Assembly (NCBI GenBank): GCA_028822065.1
Contig: JAPKEL010000007.1
Coordinates: 1-64,000, forward strand
Reading direction: 5' to 3'
Length of the DNA: 64,000 bases
Origin: Woeseiaceae bacterium
GTDB taxonomy: Bacteria > Pseudomonadota > Gammaproteobacteria > Steroidobacterales > Woeseiaceae
Positions within the stretch are counted from its first letter, which is position 1, and every line of letters starts with the position of its first letter. The notes under the pieces are model-generated. The model saw only the letters and a program-made list of their open reading frames with translations, was not told the origin of the DNA and did no database searches. The position numbers and the translations under genes are program-made. This document shows, one piece after another, positions 18,024-25,958 of the stretch.

Positions 18024-18530
18024 TCAACCTAAACATCTTATTCTTATTGGATTATTCTCTATCTTTTTCAATAAATCTACTATATTCGCTAGACCGGGAA
18101 TCTTAATATCCGGCGCAATATCCATTAATGGCAACAATACAAAGATTCTATTTTGGATCTCTGGATGTGGCAAATTAAGTACTTCATCTTCGATTATTTC
18201 CTTACCTTGTACTAAGAGATCAAGATCAATAGTTCGAGGCCCCCACTTGACATCACGAACTCTTTTTTGTTTACGCTCTATTTTCTGTAGCTCATTAAGC
18301 AACGAATGCGGTTCTAAGTAAGAAACTATCGCCACAACTGCATTAATAAAGTCGGGCTGATCCGAAGGTCCCATCGGTGACGAATTATATAGCTTTGAAG
18401 ATACAACATACCGTGAATTTGGTATCTTTTTAATATTTTCTATCGCTAATTTTATTTGTTTTAATGGGTCACTCAGATTACTACCAAGACCAATATAAAC
18501 AGATTTCCAAATTTTTCTTTCAAATATCAT
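18024..18530 (-). CDS. folK: 2-amino-4-hydroxy-6-hydroxymethyldihydropteridine pyrophosphokinase
   Basis: Transfers pyrophosphate from ATP to the pterin precursor of folate. Motifs are YIGLGSNLSDP near 12-22, SSPMGPSDQPDFINAV near 50-65, and the metal/ATP signature GPRTIDLDLL near 97-106. The 168 residues are normal. Its start overlaps pcnB by 4 bp, as in many gammaproteobacteria. Confidence 0.95.
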   Translation of the reverse strand: MIFERKIWKSVYIGLGSNLSDPLKQIKLAIENIKKIPNSRYVVSSKLYNSSPMGPSDQPDFINAVVAIVSYLEPHSLLNELQKIERKQKRVRDVKWGPRTIDLDLLVQGKEIIEDEVLNLPHPEIQNRIFVLLPLMDIAPDIKIPGLANIVDLLKKIENNPIRIRCLG

Positions 18531-19789
18531 CGCTTATGTCTAGATATCTTATTGTTTTTGTATTTTGTATTTACCTTATGATTTGTTTGCTGTTCAACAT
18601 TAGTCCAAAAATCAATCACTTCTTTCGGGCAGTCTCCTGCCATCGATCGTAACAATAAAAAATCATAAGCAGCTCTAAATATTCTCGAATTTGTCATTTT
18701 TTTTGCTTGTTTATCTGTAGTTATTTCAAATTTCGCTTGCATAACCAACATTTCTCTCATGATGCCAGAAAATCGTTTTGGTATAGCTATTTTATCCTGA
18801 TGCCCTCCAATTACATCATAAGAAGCCATCAATAAAGACTGGGCTTTCGAACAATGAGATTTTAACTTTATTTGATGGGCTTTATTAGATATCGGCCCCC
18901 ATAAAAGAACACCGAGAAGAAACATAGGTGTTGTTGATTGGCTTTTTTGAACCCTTAAATCCGTATTTTTTAAGGCAATTTCAATGAAATACTTTAAGTT
19001 ACTTTCATTTTTAATTTGTGCATCTGTTTCTGGAAATAACTCCTTAAATAAATCAAAGCTCAGCAGAGATTGAAAGGTTTTTTCAGCATATCCTGATTGA
19101 AATAACTTCATAAATTCATCAAAAATCCTCGCCGAGGGTATGTTGTTTAGCAATCCAGCATTTCGCCTAATTTGACCGGTTAATTTTGAATCAACCTTAA
19201 ATCCAAGTTTAGCAGAGAATCTAGCGGCTCTTAACATCCTAACAGGATCTTCCTGTATTCTCTTATTAGCATCACCAATGAAATGTAATTGGCATTTTTT
19301 TATATCATTTAATCCTTCAACAAAATCCCATACACAATCTTTGGCGCTATCATAATAAAGGGCGTTACATTTGAAATCCCTTCTGTAGACATCTTCCTCA
19401 ATTTTCCCATAAACATTATCTCTTAATATACGGCCTTTATTATCACGTTTGGATTTTTCGTTATCTGGCTCTGCAGAAGAACGATAAGTTGCAACTTCGA
19501 TCAGTTCTCGGCCAAATCGAATATGAGCTAAGCGAAATCGTCTTCCAATTAAACGACAATTCCTAAAAAGATGTTTAATTTCTTCAGGTTCTGCATTGGT
19601 AGCTATATCAAAGTCTTTTGGTCTTATTCCTAACAAAAGATCCCTAATACACCCACCGACTAAGAATGCTTGAAAACCTGATTTGTTAAGCCTATGAAGC
19701 ACTTTTAATGCATTATTAGAAATCAACTCTTTGTTTAAATCCAAAGATACGGCTTTCACTTTATTTGGCTGTAATGATTGTTTTACCAA
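18527..19789 (-). CDS. pcnB: Poly(A) polymerase I
   Basis: A class II nucleotidyltransferase that adds 3' poly(A) tails and so marks RNA for decay. It shows AFLVGGCIRDLLLG near 35-48, the catalytic DFD in RPKDFDIATNAEPEEIKHL, the poly(A)-polymerase-type RLIGRRFRLAHIRFG, and DPVRMLRAARFSAKLGF in the neck region. At 420 residues it is shorter than the E. coli protein and has only a short basic end (KYKNNKISRHKR). The alternative, a CCA-adding enzyme, is less likely because of the FRNCRLIGRRFRLAH motif and the folK linkage. Confidence 0.92.
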   Translation of the reverse strand: MVKQSLQPNKVKAVSLDLNKELISNNALKVLHRLNKSGFQAFLVGGCIRDLLLGIRPKDFDIATNAEPEEIKHLFRNCRLIGRRFRLAHIRFGRELIEVATYRSSAEPDNEKSKRDNKGRILRDNVYGKIEEDVYRRDFKCNALYYDSAKDCVWDFVEGLNDIKKCQLHFIGDANKRIQEDPVRMLRAARFSAKLGFKVDSKLTGQIRRNAGLLNNIPSARIFDEFMKLFQSGYAEKTFQSLLSFDLFKELFPETDAQIKNESNLKYFIEIALKNTDLRVQKSQSTTPMFLLGVLLWGPISNKAHQIKLKSHCSKAQSLLMASYDVIGGHQDKIAIPKRFSGIMREMLVMQAKFEITTDKQAKKMTNSRIFRAAYDFLLLRSMAGDCPKEVIDFWTNVEQQTNHKVNTKYKNNKISRHKR

Positions 19790-19921
19790 AAAACTAATCC
19801 TTATCGAGATCGATTGATTACTTGAGATTTCATCTAACTGAGGAAGAGAGCTTTGTTTAATGTAACCAGCAATGAAGTTACCTCTGAGTATAGATATAAA
19901 AGTTCAAATAAATAGCTTCCA

Positions 19922-19952
19922 TTAACAAAAAAGCATGTTATTAAGTTATACT
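19922..19952 (+). promoter_or_regulatory. Candidate promoter for the small membrane protein gene
   Basis: TTAACA (19922-19927) and TATACT (19947-19952) each match consensus at five of six positions; the 19-base spacer is one or two bases long. Transcription near 19959 would exclude the upstream ATG at 19935 and favours the start at 19995. Confidence 0.4.
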
Positions 19953-19994
19953 GTTTTTAACCAATCCTACAGCAAGAAATCAAGGAATAATATC

Positions 19995-20297
19995 ATGCTT
20001 AATAAGCTCTCTTTTCTCGCCCGTAAGTCATTTTTACCAATAATCATTCTAATTATTATTGGCTGGTTTGCTGGAGACTTTATTATAGAGCGCCTACCAT
20101 CATCAGCACGTAATTCTATTGAAGATAACATTATTATTCCTATTCAGAAGATTAGTACTAATTGCCCCGCTTTAAATGAAGAGATAAAAACAGATGAACA
20201 GTGTCGTTGGTCCCTCAATTGTACTATGTCAAGAAACGAACAAGCTGCATATCAGAAAAGAAAATTAGAATACGAAACATTCTGTGAGATAAAATAA
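19995..20297 (+). CDS. Hypothetical single-pass membrane protein with Cys-rich C-terminal domain
   Basis: I do not recognise this gene. From ATG 19995 (AAGGA nine bases upstream) it encodes 100 residues: a basic N terminus, one strong hydrophobic segment (about 13-30, IIILIIIGWFAGDFII) and a polar domain with four cysteines (CPALNEE, EQCRW, NCTMS, FCEIK), which suggests disulfides in the periplasm. The frame is open back to 19935, but the promoter and ribosome binding site favour 19995. It is divergent from pcnB, and its stop is 7 bp from the convergent sulfatase-fold gene. Confidence 0.65.
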   Translation: MLNKLSFLARKSFLPIIILIIIGWFAGDFIIERLPSSARNSIEDNIIIPIQKISTNCPALNEEIKTDEQCRWSLNCTMSRNEQAAYQKRKLEYETFCEIK

Positions 20298-20304
20298 CAC
20301 AAAA

Positions 20305-22257
20305 TCAATCAATTGATCGGTAGAAATCTTTTTTATAAGCCAAACTACCCCATAATGCATTTGCTTTAGCTTTTATAACGAGCTCTGGATTACTTTCCTT
20401 GCTACCTACTAGGTTTTCATTCTTTCTATCATAATAAAACTCTACTGGTGATTTTTCAGGCTGCAAAACTACAACATTATTTTGCCCATCCATCCAAGCA
20501 AAGTTTTTGTAAAACTGCATCATGGCTCTTAGTTTAACCTGCGGAATTTCTTGAGTTAAGTCATGCCCAATCATAGGGTTATCACTATCTACACCAATTA
20601 ATGATAACAATGTTTGAGGTAAGTCTATTTGACTCGCTAACCTTGTATCTTGACGATGAATTATATCGCTCCCAACAATGACGGCTGGAATATGAAAATG
20701 CTTAATTGGGACTAATTGATCTCCATAAGCTCGAGAATCATGGTCCGCTACAATCAAGAAAATAGTATCCGCCCAATAGGCTGATTTTTTCGCATTTTCA
20801 AAGAATTTTCCAAGTGCATAATCAGAGTATTTGGCCGCATTTTCTCTGGTCTCTTTAGGCTGATTATAAAGTTCAATTCTGCCATCAGGATAATCAAATG
20901 GCGTATGATTTGAGGTTGTAAAAACTAAACTAAAGAAAGGTTTTCGTTGTTCGTGCAAAACAGAAAACTGAAGATGAGCTTTAGCATAAAGATCTTCATC
21001 AGATGCACCCCATGAGCCAACAAAAGTTGGCTCTTTAAAGGTACCAAAGTCTTGCATATCATCAAATCCGTTACCAAGAAAGAAACTCTTCATATTATCA
21101 AAATGACTTTCGCCTCCATAAATAAATTGTGTGTGATAACCGTTCTTTTTTAAGAGATGAGCGATTGAGAAAAATCCACTTTGACTTTTACCTAATTTAA
21201 CCACCGATCTTGCCGGGGTGGGTGAAAAACCTGTAATAATAGCCTCTATACCTCTAACTGAACGTGTTCCTGTTGCATAGACATTAGTAAAATTCCACCC
21301 CTCCTCCATTAGCTTGTCTATATTTGGGGTAAGCGGCAATCCGCCCAGCTTGCCAACATATCTTGCACCTAAGCTTTCTTGAAGAAGAATTACTAAATTC
21401 TTCTTTTGACCTCTATATGAAGACTTATGCGATGCCATTGTTGGAAATTCTTTTGAAAAATATTTATTTAAACCAAGATTAGTGGAATCTCTTACCAAAT
21501 TTATGACTTCATCCTCATCCATTTGGCCATAATATTTAAATGCATCGTCTTCGTTTTGTAATTGCTTAACAGCAAATAACATGGAATAAGTTGAATTTAA
21601 AGTAAGGTCATTCATTAAGGGATCTATAGAAAAAGCAACCATAGCCGGATTTAAAGGCCGATGACCCAGAGATGATCGTGCACCCATAACACCCAATAAT
21701 AAAACCAATATCGCTAACAAAGGTCGCCAATACCACACAGGCATTGCTGGCTCATTTAAAACTACCGCTGAGCCCTTCCAAGAAAAATACAGCGTCAAAG
21801 AACTTAAAAACGTCACAATAGTTAACTCGGTTTTATAGCCACTAAGGAGCATGTTCATTAGCTCGCTCGGGTACATTAGATACTCTACAAATAATCTATT
21901 TGGACGGACATCATACTCTAAGATAAATGAGGGCGTCACAACCTCCATAAAAACCAAAAGCCAGATACTTAATACAATCCATATCCTTAAAAAGAAAAGC
22001 CATATTTTTTTTAAATTTTTATAATTTATCATCAAACATGTGATTAATGCAGGTATGACAAATAAATAAGACAATGTGGCAATATCCACTCTTAAGCCAC
22101 TTATGAATATTTCGCTCCAGCCGTTTACATTTGTAACTCTGTCGAAATTCCACATAGAAAGAAAAAATCTAGAGATGGTTAAGAAGATTAAGCCAAATAA
22201 AAAAATATAAAGATAAGGAGAAAAAATACCTAGGCGTTTTATTACAAGAGAATGCAT
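20305..22257 (-). CDS. LTA synthase-type sulfatase-fold phosphotransferase (membrane)
   Basis: A 650-residue inner-membrane protein with about five N-terminal transmembrane helices and a periplasmic alkaline-phosphatase/sulfatase domain (about 285-590). The metal and nucleophile region reads LLQESLGARYVG near 291 and ATGTRSVRG near 329, with threonine as the likely nucleophile. GGESHFDNM and VADHDSRAYGDQ supply further metal ligands. Relatives transfer phosphoglycerol or phosphoethanolamine from membrane lipids to glycans. The next gene is dgkA, which recycles the diacylglycerol such transfers release, so a phosphoglycerol or phosphoethanolamine transferase acting on an envelope glycan is likely. 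Confidence 0.85.
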   Translation of the reverse strand: MHSLVIKRLGIFSPYLYIFLFGLIFLTISRFFLSMWNFDRVTNVNGWSEIFISGLRVDIATLSYLFVIPALITCLMINYKNLKKIWLFFLRIWIVLSIWLLVFMEVVTPSFILEYDVRPNRLFVEYLMYPSELMNMLLSGYKTELTIVTFLSSLTLYFSWKGSAVVLNEPAMPVWYWRPLLAILVLLLGVMGARSSLGHRPLNPAMVAFSIDPLMNDLTLNSTYSMLFAVKQLQNEDDAFKYYGQMDEDEVINLVRDSTNLGLNKYFSKEFPTMASHKSSYRGQKKNLVILLQESLGARYVGKLGGLPLTPNIDKLMEEGWNFTNVYATGTRSVRGIEAIITGFSPTPARSVVKLGKSQSGFFSIAHLLKKNGYHTQFIYGGESHFDNMKSFFLGNGFDDMQDFGTFKEPTFVGSWGASDEDLYAKAHLQFSVLHEQRKPFFSLVFTTSNHTPFDYPDGRIELYNQPKETRENAAKYSDYALGKFFENAKKSAYWADTIFLIVADHDSRAYGDQLVPIKHFHIPAVIVGSDIIHRQDTRLASQIDLPQTLLSLIGVDSDNPMIGHDLTQEIPQVKLRAMMQFYKNFAWMDGQNNVVVLQPEKSPVEFYYDRKNENLVGSKESNPELVIKAKANALWGSLAYKKDFYRSID

Positions 22258-22281
22258 GACTATATATGGTGAATTAAATTA

Positions 22282-22671
22282 CTAAAAAGTAAGATAAAAG
22301 TTCTTCCAAAGAATAAAGCACCAAACTAAAATTACAATCAATAAAGAGATCAGGACTGCAGCAGAGGCCAGGTCTTTCGCTCTAGCAGACAATTCGTGCT
22401 CTTCCAAACCTATTCTATCGATAATTGCCTCTATCGCTGAATTAATAAGCTCAATCATCAGGACTGGCAGCATACTAACAATAAGGATAAATTTATCAGC
22501 TAAGTCGACCGGTAATAATAAGGCAATCACACCAAGAGCTATAAATATAAACAACTCTTGCCTGAAAGCCGCTTCATATGACCATGCAGCCATAAAGCCT
22601 TTCCATGAGTTCCGACATGCACTAATCAGCCTTTTCAGACCTTTCTTTTTATATCGTTCACCATTTAGCAT
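22282..22671 (-). CDS. dgkA: Diacylglycerol kinase
   Basis: Small trimeric inner-membrane kinase that phosphorylates diacylglycerol to phosphatidic acid. The 129 residues hold an amphipathic N terminus (GLKRLISACRNSWKGF), three transmembrane helices and the catalytic ELINSAIEAIIDRIG motif near 74-88, with the downstream HELSARAKDLASAAV. It follows MAPEG and precedes the LTA-synthase-like gene, which would produce its substrate. Confidence 0.95.
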   Translation of the reverse strand: MLNGERYKKKGLKRLISACRNSWKGFMAAWSYEAAFRQELFIFIALGVIALLLPVDLADKFILIVSMLPVLMIELINSAIEAIIDRIGLEEHELSARAKDLASAAVLISLLIVILVWCFILWKNFYLTF

Positions 22672-22695
22672 AAATAATCTAAAATTAAATTATCT

Positions 22696-23079
22696 TTATA
22701 TTAATGATCCAATTGTGTTTACCAGCACCCCAATGAAGCATATAAGTATTGATAATAATCCTATTAAAAATCCTAGAGCCCTTCCTGCTGGGTCGGCCAA
22801 ATAAGCTCTACGAAATACAAATCGCCCAACAAAAAAAACTACTCCTAATCCAGCCGCAATACTTTGACTAACGAATAAGCCAAATAGCCATAACGAAGGA
22901 AGAAAAATAACCAACTGCTCAAGAGTATTTTGATGGATACGGTAATGCCGTTCAAACATTACATCACCAGATATGGCTGGCGCCTTAACGTTATATTTGC
23001 CCCGAGCTTTACCGACTTCGATGGCAAAATACATCGCTTGAGCTAATAAAAAAATCGTAACAATAGCAATCAATTCCAT
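22696..23079 (-). CDS. MAPEG family membrane protein
   Basis: A 127-residue protein with four hydrophobic helices and the MAPEG signature FERHYRIHQNTLEQ near 43-56, found in microsomal glutathione S-transferase-like proteins. LADPAGRALGFLIG near 95 is also typical. AAGG lies seven bases before the ATG. Glutathione-dependent detoxification is the family expectation, but bacterial members are largely untested. It heads the short MAPEG-dgkA-LTA synthase-like run and is divergent from the RDD gene. Confidence 0.85.
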   Translation of the reverse strand: MELIAIVTIFLLAQAMYFAIEVGKARGKYNVKAPAISGDVMFERHYRIHQNTLEQLVIFLPSLWLFGLFVSQSIAAGLGVVFFVGRFVFRRAYLADPAGRALGFLIGLLSILICFIGVLVNTIGSLI

Positions 23080-23226
23080 GACTTAACCTTTATAAATATA
23101 ATGTATAATAACCATACTATTATATACATAATCATATATATCGATATACCAATTATAAATGAAAAAATATTATAGGGGCTTACCTAATTAATCATAATCA
23201 AACACCAAAGGAATAAGATTGATCTA

Positions 23227-23640
23227 ATGTCAAATGTAAATTTAAAACGTCGTTTTATGTCAATAATTTATGACAGTTTATTAATTTTATCTATTATGGT
23301 TATCGGAACCCTTCCTTTCATCGCTATTCGCTATGGAGAGGCTGTAGAATCCAATTCCAATTACTATCAATTTACTTTATTTATTATTATTTATTTTTTC
23401 TTAGTTGGCTTTTGGAGCATTTCTGGCAGGACCTTAGGCATGCAATCTTGGGGCTTACGTCTTGAAACGCTCGATGGCCATAGGCCTAATATTATTCAAT
23501 GCAGTATTCGTTTTTTTGCAGCAATCGTCTCTTGGTTACCATTTGGTTTGGGTTTCTGGTGGCAGCTTTTTGATAAACAAAATCTCACTTGGCACGACCG
23601 AATTTCAAAGACTAAAATATTTTATTACCCAAGAAATTAG
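23227..23640 (+). CDS. RDD family membrane protein
   Basis: A 137-residue protein with the RDD pattern: an Arg/Asp pair in the first helix (RRFMSIIYDSLLIL), a central GRTLGMQSWGLRLE motif and a final helix with WHDRISKTKI. About three transmembrane segments. Function is unknown for this type; some relatives act in ion transport. It is convergent with lptG, with only three bases between the stops. Confidence 0.85.
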   Translation: MSNVNLKRRFMSIIYDSLLILSIMVIGTLPFIAIRYGEAVESNSNYYQFTLFIIIYFFLVGFWSISGRTLGMQSWGLRLETLDGHRPNIIQCSIRFFAAIVSWLPFGLGFWWQLFDKQNLTWHDRISKTKIFYYPRN

Positions 23641-23643
23641 GTA

Positions 23644-24714
23644 TCAAGATCGGCGTGCATAATTTAATTTAAACAACGTATAAATGCCTAATAATAATGG
23701 TGGTGTCCAGGCAGTTAATATTGGATTCATGTTATACACTTGGCCATAATTAAAAATCAGTTCGCTCATCAAGAAATAAACTAAGCCAATCACTAAGCCT
23801 ATAGTCAGTCTTGCACCGGCCCCCACCTCACGAAGCGAGCCAAATACAAAAGCTAACGCAAGCATAGGCATTAGAATAATGGTTAATACGGAAGATATTC
23901 GTGACCAGAGTTCAATTTCATATCGGCTTGAGAAAAGATCATTTTTCTTTAAATAGCGTACATAACCAATCAACTCCCTAATTGATAAGCTTATTGGTTT
24001 TACGAGAGTAACCCCAAGTAAGTCACTATTTAATTCAAATGATTCATTGATAGTCTGCGATGAACTAGTAACCACTTGATTCTTTTCAAAACGTGTTTCT
24101 CTGAAATTATTCAATACCCATTCTTCATTCCTATCAATCCCAGAATTTTCTGCAACTGCTATTGATTTCAAAGAGTTATCATCATTGAATCGAAATAAAT
24201 AAAGACTACCGAAATCGTACTCTGTATTCACTCTCTCAAGATGCAATATAGTCTGGTCATCTTTTACCCATACGGCGCTACCAAAATCCGCGCCTTGACT
24301 ATCATAGCGTGCTTCATCACGCATATTTCTAGCGTAATAATCTAAAGATGGACCAATAAATTCACCCATGAGAATAGAAAATAAAACAATAAAGAGTCCA
24401 CTCAAACCGACCATCTTTAATATCTTTCTGGTCGATACACCCGCTGTCTGCATAACTATTAATTCGCTGTTTGTCGCCAGCAAGCCAAGGCACAAAAGAG
24501 ATCCAATTAGTGTAGCAATCGGGAGCATCTCAAATGACAGTTGTGGTAACCGTAGTAAAGCAAATAAGAATGCTTGAAGCGCTCCATATTCTCCTTCGAG
24601 ATTTCCTAACTGACTAATAAATTCATATAAGGCAGTAATTGATAAAAGCAACATTAATACCAAAAAAGTACTTTTCAAGATGGATCTAACTAGATATTTT
24701 GCAAGAATACTCAT
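23644..24714 (-). CDS. lptG: LPS export ABC transporter permease LptG
   Basis: One of the two permease subunits of LptB2FG, which extracts lipopolysaccharide from the inner membrane. The YjgP/YjgQ pattern is clear: six transmembrane helices in two groups of three around a periplasmic beta-jellyroll region (about 120-260). The N-terminal YLVRSILKSTFLV and the segment MQTAGVSTRKILKMV (coupling region) are typical. The 356 residues are normal. It overlaps lptF by 4 bp. Confidence 0.93.
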   Translation of the reverse strand: MSILAKYLVRSILKSTFLVLMLLLSITALYEFISQLGNLEGEYGALQAFLFALLRLPQLSFEMLPIATLIGSLLCLGLLATNSELIVMQTAGVSTRKILKMVGLSGLFIVLFSILMGEFIGPSLDYYARNMRDEARYDSQGADFGSAVWVKDDQTILHLERVNTEYDFGSLYLFRFNDDNSLKSIAVAENSGIDRNEEWVLNNFRETRFEKNQVVTSSSQTINESFELNSDLLGVTLVKPISLSIRELIGYVRYLKKNDLFSSRYEIELWSRISSVLTIILMPMLALAFVFGSLREVGAGARLTIGLVIGLVYFLMSELIFNYGQVYNMNPILTAWTPPLLLGIYTLFKLNYARRS

Positions 24715-25811
24715 TTTAAATAACTGAGCTTATTTAAAAATCGACGAAGAAATCTTTTTTCTTTTATCACGATTACCAACATTACACTCAGCATTATGAG
24801 GTGCACCCACCAAAGGCCAAGACGATAATCAATCAAATCATTCTCAAGCCATGATCTTCCAGCTGAAAGCAAATTAAAATATATAATAAACGTAACTATA
24901 CCAATAAATATTTTATTATATTGACCTTGCCTTGGCTCACTTTTACTCATTGGTATAGCCAACATCACAAGTATTAATGTAGAGATAGGCACCCCTATTC
25001 TCCAGTGAAATTCGGCATTCTTTTCTTTATTTTGAAAATCAAAAAGCTCACTAAACATCATGGTTTTCACGTTAATTTTTGGCTGAATAATTTCAGGTAA
25101 TACATAGGGTATGCCATGCTCCTGAAATTCCATAATCGTATAATTGGTCGTTCCAGGCTCACCTATATAACGCTTTCCATTATATAGTACAAAATAACGT
25201 TGATTATCATCCCCCGATTCACGCTGATCGCCACGCTCAGCTACCACAACTTCTATTCCTTGAGCTTCTGTTGAAAATTGAAAAAAAACATTTTTTAATT
25301 CGCCATCTTCATTAATCTCTTCTGCGTATATAACGGTTCCAAGGCCATCATCAACAATAAACCTTCCGGGCTCAATACTATCAAGATCTATATTACGACG
25401 AGCCTCCGTATTAATCTCATCAATCATCATTAATGCTTTTGGGCCAAAATCTATCGTCACCCATGCCGCAAGAAAAACTAATGGTAATGTCAAAAATAAA
25501 ATGGGCCGATAAATACCAGACATACTGACCCTACAAGCTAAAAGCGCTGACATCTCACTGTTTGCATAAAGCCGCCCTAATGCCATCAATATAGATAAAA
25601 ATAATCCAATAGGTATCAAAATGGTTAAATATTGCATTCCAGTAAGTGTTATTAACTCAATGATTGCTTCTTTTGGTAATTTATCTTTTGCCACGTCTCC
25701 TAAAATTCTAGCAAATTGATTGGTAAGCAATATGCACAACAGCGCGACAGTCACAGTAAGCCAGGTTCTAAAGACTTCTCGAAAAATATATCGATCGATG
25801 ATTCGAAACAT
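24711..25811 (-). CDS. lptF: LPS export ABC transporter permease LptF
   Basis: Partner of LptG in LPS transport. MFRIIDRYIFREVFRTWL is the classic LptF opening, and LIPIGLFLSILMALGRLYANSEMSAL carries the coupling helix. The C-terminal SKSEPRQGQYNKI and six transmembrane helices also fit. The 366 residues are normal. It is divergent from pepA, as in many gammaproteobacteria, so the 147-bp gap between them holds both promoters. A TATAAT-like element lies on the minus strand at 25831-25836. Confidence 0.93.
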   Translation of the reverse strand: MFRIIDRYIFREVFRTWLTVTVALLCILLTNQFARILGDVAKDKLPKEAIIELITLTGMQYLTILIPIGLFLSILMALGRLYANSEMSALLACRVSMSGIYRPILFLTLPLVFLAAWVTIDFGPKALMMIDEINTEARRNIDLDSIEPGRFIVDDGLGTVIYAEEINEDGELKNVFFQFSTEAQGIEVVVAERGDQRESGDDNQRYFVLYNGKRYIGEPGTTNYTIMEFQEHGIPYVLPEIIQPKINVKTMMFSELFDFQNKEKNAEFHWRIGVPISTLILVMLAIPMSKSEPRQGQYNKIFIGIVTFIIYFNLLSAGRSWLENDLIDYRLGLWWVHLIMLSVMLVIVIKEKRFLRRFLNKLSYLK

Positions 25812-25849
25812 AAATTACATACTTCTTTATATTATAAAAATATTCCAGT

Positions 25850-25874
25850 TAACTTATACTGCATTCATAAGTTA
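25850..25874. promoter_or_regulatory. Perfect inverted repeat in the lptF/pepA divergent promoter region
   Basis: TAACTTAT (25850-25857) and ATAAGTTA (25867-25874) form a perfect 8-bp inverted repeat around nine bases. It lies between the two divergent genes, just upstream (for lptF) of the TATAAT-like box at 25831-25836. It could be an operator or a start-site hairpin. No known regulator consensus is recognised. Confidence 0.35.
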
Positions 25875-25958
25875 GACTAACGTTTTTTGTACTCGTGTCA
25901 AACACAATACACACCTTAAAGAATGCAATATCATTATTTACATAGATAGGAAAAAACC

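Noticed and set aside
19935-19994. Upstream extension of the small membrane protein gene to ATG 19935
   Set aside because: The better ribosome binding site is at 19995 and the candidate promoter lies inside the extension.
23080-23226. Short AT-only palindromes (such as ATATCGATAT) between the MAPEG and RDD genes
   Set aside because: Such palindromes are expected by chance in very AT-rich DNA and have no supporting context.
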